Assembly: GCA_015494005.1 (NCBI GenBank)
Contig: WGCB01000353.1
Span: 1-5,935 of the forward strand
Reading direction: 5' to 3'
DNA length: 5,935 nucleotides
From: Caldilineaceae bacterium
GTDB lineage: Bacteria; Chloroflexota; Anaerolineae; Caldilineales; Caldilineaceae
In this document: piece after piece, positions 1 through 5,935 of the stretch
Layout of the letters: every line of letters starts with the position of its first letter
Position numbering within the stretch: position 1 is the stretch's first letter
Notes under the pieces: generated by a model
What the model saw: only the letters and a program-made list of their open reading frames with translations
What the model was told of the DNA's origin: nothing
Databases searched by the model: none
Program-made: the position numbers and the translations under genes

Positions 1-18
1 GCGATAACTTCCTAAGTC

Positions 19-80
19 GGCGAGTCATCATAGGTCTCCTATTAGTTTCGCACCTTCTAGGCAGACCTATGATACTCGCC
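19..80. repeat. Long imperfect inverted repeat of unknown identity
   Basis: The arm at 19-37 (GGCGAGT, one extra C at 26, then ATCATAGGTCT) is the exact complement of 63-80 (AGACCTATGAT then ACTCGCC). This gives an 18-bp stem with a single bulged base and a loop of about 25 nt. No T-run follows on either strand, so it is not a typical intrinsic terminator. It sits in a GC-poor stretch without any convincing reading frame. It could be the end or remnant of a mobile element, a structured transcript end or a binding site. The repeat is seen directly; its role is unknown. Confidence 0.6.
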
Positions 81-113
81 ATACTCAATACACTGGTAAA
101 ACCGTTACTCAGT

Positions 114-132
114 CCACTGCCAGAGGCAGTGG
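114..132. repeat. Perfect 8-bp hairpin with 3-nt loop
   Basis: CCACTGCC (114-121) and GGCAGTGG (125-132) are perfect complements separated by AGA. Only three T follow (133-135), so an intrinsic terminator is possible but weak. The core of this hairpin (115-128) recurs exactly at 4750-4763 in the leader of the O-antigen ligase gene, there without the closing bases of the stem. Either a small operator-like palindrome or a chance hairpin would fit. The rest of 1-183 holds no gene that I can support. Confidence 0.5.
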
Positions 133-183
133 TTTAAGCTGGAACAATCAAGCTGTGACTCTCTCCGCAGCGCTATTGGCGTC

Positions 184-248
184 GCCGAACAACAGCATGC
201 AGCGGACGGCGCTTGGCGCCCCAGCTCGCGCCGCGCTCCCCATTAGGC
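184..248 (+). mobile_element. attC-like recombination site (putative, upstream)
   Basis: This 65-base imperfect palindrome has the layout of an integron attC site. The left outer box GCCGAAC (184-190) resembles RYYYAAC, and the right outer box ATTAGGC (242-248) is one base away from GTTRRRY. Between them AGCG-GA-CGGCGC (201-212) pairs with GCGCCGCGCT (228-237), a 10-bp stem with a two-base bulge like the extrahelical bases of attC sites. The outer boxes pair only in part (GCC/GGC and AA/TT). It lies directly before the oxidoreductase gene and begins where GC content jumps. No integrase or attI is visible, so the call rests on structure and on similarity to the second site at 1264-1337. An unrelated palindromic repeat is the main alternative. 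Confidence 0.45.
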
Positions 249-264
249 AGGCCCGCAAGCACCC

Positions 265-273
265 GAGAGGGGA
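265..273 (+). promoter_or_regulatory. Ribosome binding site of the oxidoreductase gene
   Basis: GAGAGGGGA lies 6 nt before the ATG at 280 and supports that start. No convincing sigma70 promoter was found in the 180 bases upstream. Confidence 0.6.
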
Positions 274-279
274 AAACAG

Positions 280-1269
280 ATGAAGGCCATCGTCCAAGAC
301 GCCTACGGCTCAGCCAACGTCCTGGCGCTTGGGGATATCGAGAAGCCCACAGTTGGGGATGGGGACGTGCTCATCCGCGTCCACGCCGCCGGCCTCGACC
401 CCGGTGTGTGGCATCTCCTGACCGGCCGGCCATACCTGGTGCGGATTATGGGCTACGGGCTGCGAAAGCCGAAGACCCGCGTTCCGGGCATGGATCTCGC
501 CGGACGAGTCGAGGCGGTCGGCAAGGACGTGGCCCGGTTCCGACCGGGAGATGAAGTGTTTGGCTCTTGCAACGGCGCTTTTGCCGAATACGCCTGCGCC
601 CGCGAGGACAATCTCTCGTCGAAACCGGACACCCTCACCTTCGAGCAGGCGGCGGCGGTCCCCGTGTCCGGCCTCACCGCCCTCCAGGGCCTTCGCGACG
701 CCGGGCAGGTCAAACCTGGGCAGAAGGTCTTGATCATCGGCGCAGCCGGAGGTGTGGGGACGTTCGCCGTGCAGATCGCCAAGGCGCTCGGTGCGGAAGT
801 GACCGGCGTCTGCAGCACCACAAAGACGGAGCTGGTTCGGTCGATCGGCGCCGACCATGCCATCGACTACACCCGGGAGGACTTCACCAACGGTCCGGTG
901 CGTTACGATGTCATGCTGGACACGGCGGGTAATCGCCCGTTGTCGCGCCTCAGGCGGGCCCTCACTCCCCAGGGGATCCTCGTGATCATCGGAGGAGAAG
1001 GGGGCGGACGGTGGCTCGGCGGCGTGGATCGCCAGCTCTGGGCGCTCCTGCTGTCCCCGTTCGTGAGCCAGACGTTTCGTCCCATGTTGGCGAGGATACG
1101 CACGGAGGATCTACAGTTCTTGAAGGAACTCGTTGAAGCCGGGAAGGTCACGCCGGTCATCGACCGCACATACCCGTTGAGCGAGGTCCCTGAGGCGATC
1201 CGACATTGGGAAGCAGGTCACGCCCGAGGAAAAATCGTCATCACTGTGGAACATCGCAGCGAAACCTAA
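280..1269 (+). CDS. Zinc-free MDR family NAD(P)-dependent dehydrogenase / quinone oxidoreductase
   Basis: This 329-residue protein belongs to the medium-chain dehydrogenase/reductase superfamily, most like NAD(P)H:quinone oxidoreductases and the proteins named NAD(P)-dependent alcohol dehydrogenase. Residues 1 to about 120 form the GroES-like catalytic domain, with the signature around VPGMDLAG (68-75) and the RPGDEVFG segment. The Rossmann domain follows, with the dinucleotide motif GAAGGVG (154-160) and GADHAIDY (190-197). The segment HAAGLDPGVWH (35-45) lacks the catalytic cysteine of zinc alcohol dehydrogenases, and there is no four-cysteine structural loop, so it should be zinc-independent. 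The likely reaction is hydride transfer from NAD(P)H to a quinone or enone in the cytoplasm; the substrate cannot be read from sequence. Length is normal and the gene looks intact. The ATG has a good ribosome binding site. Attachment-like palindromes lie on both sides, and the downstream one overlaps the stop codon, which suggests arrival as a cassette. Confidence 0.92.
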   Translation: MKAIVQDAYGSANVLALGDIEKPTVGDGDVLIRVHAAGLDPGVWHLLTGRPYLVRIMGYGLRKPKTRVPGMDLAGRVEAVGKDVARFRPGDEVFGSCNGAFAEYACAREDNLSSKPDTLTFEQAAAVPVSGLTALQGLRDAGQVKPGQKVLIIGAAGGVGTFAVQIAKALGAEVTGVCSTTKTELVRSIGADHAIDYTREDFTNGPVRYDVMLDTAGNRPLSRLRRALTPQGILVIIGGEGGGRWLGGVDRQLWALLLSPFVSQTFRPMLARIRTEDLQFLKELVEAGKVTPVIDRTYPLSEVPEAIRHWEAGHARGKIVITVEHRSET

Positions 1270-1337
1270 CAACGGGTTCAGCCGACGTTGCTCCGCGGAT
1301 GCCCCCTCCGCGGAATGGCGCGCTGGAAAGCTATGGC
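1264..1337 (+). mobile_element. attC-like recombination site (putative, downstream)
   Basis: The site starts with ACCTAAC (1264-1270), a full match to the RYYYAAC box of attC sites, and the oxidoreductase stop codon TAA (1267-1269) lies inside it, as often happens in integron cassettes. TTCAGC (1277-1282) can pair with GCT-G-GAA (1322-1328) with one bulged base. TCCGCGGA (1292-1299) pairs with TCCGCGGA (1307-1314) in an 8-bp inner stem. The right box, CTATGGC (1331-1337), is a poor match to GTTRRRY, so the site may be decayed. The left half aligns with the site at 184-248 (AACAAC, then CAGC, then GACG in the same order and nearly the same spacing). A simple hairpin terminator for the gene is the alternative. 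Confidence 0.45.
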
Positions 1338-1439
1338 GAGAGTGGAAAGCAGGACAGGAACGATCGGCCCAGTGGATTCCTGGCGTCAGATTGCCCAGAG
1401 CATCGTAGCGGCCACCGCGGACCCGTAGCACCTGGAACC

Positions 1440-1446
1440 AAAGGAG
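1440..1446 (+). promoter_or_regulatory. Ribosome binding site that selects the GTG start at 1452
   Basis: AAAGGAG lies 5 nt before GTG 1452-1454. It decides the start of the DUF3237 gene: the frame stays open far upstream into the oxidoreductase gene, but nothing there has a comparable site. No promoter is evident between 1338 and 1439, so the gene may be read through from upstream. Confidence 0.65.
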
Positions 1447-1451
1447 CCCAC

Positions 1452-1898
1452 GTGCAACCAGCTGACATCCAGTTGGCGTTCCTCTACCGCATGAGACTCG
1501 CCTACTCCCAGGGATGGTCCGTGAGCCTGGCCGGGGACGAGGGCCAGTTTTTCTTTCTGGCCGAGGGCGTCTGTGAAGGTCGGATCACCGGCTCTCTTCG
1601 TGCCGCCAACCATCCATTCCGGCGCCAGGACGGCACGTTCGTGCCGGACATCCAGGGCGTGATCGAAACGGAAGACGGCGCGGTCATCTACTTCGATCAC
1701 CAGGGCTACGGCCGCACCTACCCTGAAGAACGGCGGCAGGTGGTTGCATCGGGCACCCATCTGAGCGACGCGGAGCACTATGCCTGGCTGAACGACACCG
1801 TGGCCGTGGGGGTGGGAGAGGTGCGGGTCAAGGAGGCAGGCGGAGTCGAGATCGTGTTGGACTGGTATGAGGTCCTCTGGGCGGCGATACCTGAGTAG
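1452..1898 (+). CDS. DUF3237 family protein
   Basis: The gene encodes 148 residues from a GTG start, which is the usual length of the DUF3237 family (about 150). The pattern fits that family: an N-terminal stretch around SLAGDEGQFFFLAEGVCEGR, then GRITGSLRAANHPFR, then the acidic segment IETEDGAVIYFDHQGYGR, and a C-terminal hydrophobic strand. There is no signal peptide and no membrane segment, so it is probably a cytoplasmic beta-rich protein. The biochemical role of the family is not established and I do not infer one. An in-frame ATG at 1491 is a possible internal start but would remove 13 residues and has no good ribosome binding site. It follows the oxidoreductase by 182 bases and the downstream attC-like element by 114, and could be cotranscribed with it. 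Confidence 0.82.
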   Translation: MQPADIQLAFLYRMRLAYSQGWSVSLAGDEGQFFFLAEGVCEGRITGSLRAANHPFRRQDGTFVPDIQGVIETEDGAVIYFDHQGYGRTYPEERRQVVASGTHLSDAEHYAWLNDTVAVGVGEVRVKEAGGVEIVLDWYEVLWAAIPE

Positions 1899-2062
1899 CG
1901 GAAGCGTCCCTCGTGGCTGCCCAGGAAGGCAGCGGCCTTTGACCGGGTCGCTGTCTTCTGCGCGTCCACTGGAAGTGTCTCCCAGGACCGGCGGCCGCCG
2001 TGTCCTCCTGCCACGCTGCGCCCCGACAACACGCCTGCCGCGACTGAAACGCCTTCACATGT

Positions 2063-2103
2063 TCCCCCTCTCCAGCTGTGGAGAGGGGGACAGGGGGTGA
2101 GGT
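2063..2103. repeat. REP-like dispersed hairpin repeat
   Basis: TCCCCCTCTCCA (2063-2074) and TGGAGAGGGGGA (2079-2090) form a perfect 12-bp stem closed by the tetraloop GCTG. A tail CAGGGGGTGAGGT (2091-2103) follows. From memory, this hairpin plus tail belongs to a type of short repeat found in many copies in cyanobacterial and Chloroflexota genomes. Its reverse strand yields the spurious peptide LTPCPPL, often seen in false gene calls. The hairpin is seen directly; the multi-copy nature is not visible in this window. There is no T-run, but a transcription-stopping role just before the katG promoter is possible. Confidence 0.65.
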
Positions 2104-2127
2104 CCGCAAACCTGAACCGGAAATTGG

Positions 2128-4505
<2,378 letters not shown>

Positions 4506-4598
4506 CCCTGGGCCTCCTGGGCCGGCGCCACGCTAGTGACGCTCCCAGCACGCCCGTCGTCAGCCGGTGACCCCGGGCGCCAATAGAGGAATCCAGAC

Positions 4599-4641
4599 CG
4601 ATCCGAGACGGCGCCCCTTTCGGAAGCACCGTCTCGGATCG
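4599..4641. terminator. 13-bp inverted repeat, possible katG terminator
   Basis: CGATCCGAGACGG (4599-4611) and CCGTCTCGGATCG (4629-4641) are perfect complements around a 17-nt loop. The position, about 95 bases after the natural katG end and before the next promoter, fits a terminator. No T-run follows on either strand, so it is not a standard intrinsic terminator. A regulatory palindrome for the downstream promoter, 28 bases away, is the alternative. The region 4506-4598 shows nothing else. Confidence 0.5.
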
Positions 4642-4668
4642 TCGCGTTCCCGGCCCACGCCGCCGGCG

Positions 4669-4697
4669 TTGACCCTGCCACCTGGGCATGTTATAGT
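4669..4697 (+). promoter_or_regulatory. Sigma70-type promoter of the O-antigen ligase gene
   Basis: A -35 box TTGACC (4669-4674) and a -10 box TATAGT (4692-4697) are separated by the ideal 17 bases. TG at 4689-4690 makes it an extended -10. Transcription would start near 4704, about 105 bases before the TTG start codon. It is the strongest promoter-like signal in the window and marks the ligase as a new transcription unit, separate from katG. Confidence 0.7.
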
Positions 4698-4792
4698 GGG
4701 CTGACCCTCTATCCCGGTGTCCTCTCCCCGGCCCTGCCTGCCCCGACTTCACTGCCAGAGGCAAAATCACATCCGTAGTCCGCTTTCCCCAC

Positions 4793-4797
4793 AGGAG
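4793..4797 (+). promoter_or_regulatory. Ribosome binding site supporting the TTG start at 4809
   Basis: AGGAG lies 11 nt before TTG 4809-4811, a slightly long but usable spacing. The frame is closed upstream by TAG at 4776-4778, and there is no ATG or GTG between that stop and 4809, so TTG is the best available start. Confidence 0.5.
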
Positions 4798-4808
4798 AAA
4801 ACGCCTAC

Positions 4809-5935
4809 TTGCGCAACCGCCCATCATCCATCCTGAAACGATTCGCCTGGAAACTCCCCGCCCCGGAATTCTCTGCCCTGGAGCTTGGCTGGCTGACCGT
4901 CGCCGTCCTGACGCCCCTCTGGGTCAACCCCTGGGGCCTGCACCTGTTCGACTACGCCAAGGCGGCCCTGGTGCATACCCTGGTCTGGGCCATGGCCGGG
5001 CTCTGGCTAGCGAACCGCATCCTGGACGCCCAGGCCGGACGCCCACCTCCCAGCCAGGGAAGTAAGCCGGCCGGGCGCCGGTCGGGCAGCCTCCTCCTGG
5101 GAGCCGTGGGCCTCCTGGCCCTGCACCTCCTGCTGACCACCGTCACTGCCCTGGACTGGCGGCTCAGCCTCTTCGGCAGCATGGACCGGGCCCAGGGTCT
5201 CCTCACCCAGCTGAGCCAGCTCCTCCTCTTCCTCCTGGTGGCCACCCAACTGCACAGCCTGGCCCAGGCCCGGCGACTGGTCCGCGGACTGGCCGCCGCT
5301 GGCGCGGTTGTCGTCCTGATCAGCCTGGCCCAGGCCGCTGGCTGGAACCCCCTCCACCTGGTGACTGACGCCCGCTCGAACCTCTACGCCACCCTGGGTC
5401 GGGCCAACTTCCTGGGCGCCTACCTGGCCATGCTCCTCCCGCTTCTCCTCCACCGCACCCTCCTCAGCCGGGGCTGGCCGCGGAGCCTGCACGGGCTGGT
5501 GGCCCTGTCCGCCCTCCTGGTCATCGGGCTGACCCAGGCCCGGGGCGCCTGGCTGGCGGCCGCGGTGGGCCTGGGGCTCTTCGCACTGCTGGCCCTCTGG
5601 CCCCGGCTGCGGCCCAGGACCCGCTCCGGGCTGCTCCTGGCCGGATCCCTGACCCTCCTCCTCTCCCTGGCCGCCCTGCTCTGGCTGGGCCGAGGCGGCG
5701 GCTCCATCGCGGCCCGCTTGACCATCTGGCAGGCTGTCCTGGAGCTCATCGCCCGGCGCCCCTGGCTCGGGTTCGGCCCCGACTCCCTGGGGCGGGTCTT
5801 CCCCCAGGTTTTCCCGCCCCAGCTGGTCTACTACCAGGGCCGCCAGGTCTTCGTGGACCGGGCCCACAACCTCCTTCTGGACTGGCTGGTGACCGGCGGC
5901 GCACCCCTGGCCCTGGGCTGGCTCCTGGTCTACGC
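4809..5935 (+). CDS. O-antigen ligase family (Wzy_C) membrane protein, 3' end outside the window
   Basis: The frame is open for 375 codons from TTG 4809 to the window edge with no stop. The product is very hydrophobic, with membrane segments near residues 24-40, 50-68, 94-113, 131-146, 160-175, 199-214, 227-241, 248-263 and 274-293. It is followed by the external region typical of the family. The Wzy_C signature is clear: TQARGAWLA (242-250, R245), then RLTIWQAVLELIARRPWLGFGPDS (in 303-326), then RAHNLLLDWLVTGG (in 351-364, H353). The arginine and histidine match the positions thought essential in WaaL-type ligases. Before these, DWRLSLFGSMDRAQGLL (116-132) is typical of large bacterial O-antigen ligase-like proteins, some of which carry C-terminal TPR repeats. 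Such enzymes join or polymerise polysaccharide from an undecaprenyl-linked donor at the outer face of the inner membrane. The substrate here is unknown; in a lineage without LPS it could glycosylate proteins or polymerise glycans. It has its own promoter. Confidence 0.88.
   Translation, partial: MRNRPSSILKRFAWKLPAPEFSALELGWLTVAVLTPLWVNPWGLHLFDYAKAALVHTLVWAMAGLWLANRILDAQAGRPPPSQGSKPAGRRSGSLLLGAVGLLALHLLLTTVTALDWRLSLFGSMDRAQGLLTQLSQLLLFLLVATQLHSLAQARRLVRGLAAAGAVVVLISLAQAAGWNPLHLVTDARSNLYATLGRANFLGAYLAMLLPLLLHRTLLSRGWPRSLHGLVALSALLVIGLTQARGAWLAAAVGLGLFALLALWPRLRPRTRSGLLLAGSLTLLLSLAALLWLGRGGGSIAARLTIWQAVLELIARRPWLGFGPDSLGRVFPQVFPPQLVYYQGRQVFVDRAHNLLLDWLVTGGAPLALGWLLVY

Noticed and set aside
1..279. 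tRNA, tmRNA or CRISPR repeat in the left-hand non-coding region
   Set aside because: No cloverleaf with a T-loop consensus and no regularly spaced direct repeats were found; only two unrelated hairpins and the attC-like palindrome are present.
213..554. 113-codon + strand frame across the start of the oxidoreductase gene
   Set aside because: It starts inside the attC-like palindrome, is arginine/proline-rich, and is out of frame with a clear MDR protein.
1206..1451. Upstream extension of the DUF3237 frame to an ATG at 1206
   Set aside because: It would overlap the oxidoreductase gene and the attC-like hairpin, the added residues show no family resemblance, and the ribosome binding site points to GTG 1452.
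5007..5867. 286-codon minus-strand frame opposite the O-antigen ligase
   Set aside because: The translation is almost all Q, E, G, A and P, the complement of CTC/CTG/GCC codons. The + strand carries clear Wzy_C motifs.

Overview
The window is 5,935 bases of GC-rich bacterial DNA. All four recognisable genes lie on the + strand. The gene content, the heavy use of CTC/CTG/GCC codons, the dispersed hairpin repeat at 2063-2103 and the type of O-antigen ligase suggest an environmental bacterium, possibly of the Chloroflexota (Caldilinea/Litorilinea-like). That placement is a tentative inference; no rRNA or marker gene is present to prove it.

Layout. Bases 1-180 are non-coding and clearly poorer in GC (about 49%) than the rest. 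They carry an 18-bp inverted repeat (19-80) and a compact 8-bp hairpin (114-132). At about 181 the composition jumps to about 75% GC, where an imperfect palindrome resembling an integron attC site begins (184-248). A zinc-free medium-chain NAD(P)H dehydrogenase/quinone oxidoreductase gene follows (280-1269). Its stop codon lies inside a second palindrome of the same style (1264-1337). The two palindromes share a 5' consensus and have the same orientation, so this gene looks like a gene cassette, though no integrase is visible. A DUF3237 protein follows (GTG start at 1452, end 1898).

A 406-base intergenic region (1899-2304) holds a dispersed-type hairpin repeat and a good sigma70-type promoter with an extended -10. 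The promoter drives katG (2305-4470 as read), a bifunctional catalase-peroxidase with all catalytic residues present. The last 26 codons of katG are displaced into another frame by one missing base near 4425; the natural end would be 4505. After katG come a 13-bp perfect inverted repeat (4599-4641) and a second extended -10 promoter (4669-4697). The window ends inside a membrane O-antigen ligase (Wzy_C) gene with a TTG start at 4809.

The genes do not form an evident pathway. katG detoxifies hydrogen peroxide and appears to be transcribed alone. The ligase belongs to surface polysaccharide assembly and begins a new transcription unit. The oxidoreductase and DUF3237 genes look like accessory metabolic genes. 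I see no clearly new defence or mobile system; the most interesting signal is the attC-like bracketing of the oxidoreductase gene, followed by the katG frameshift.
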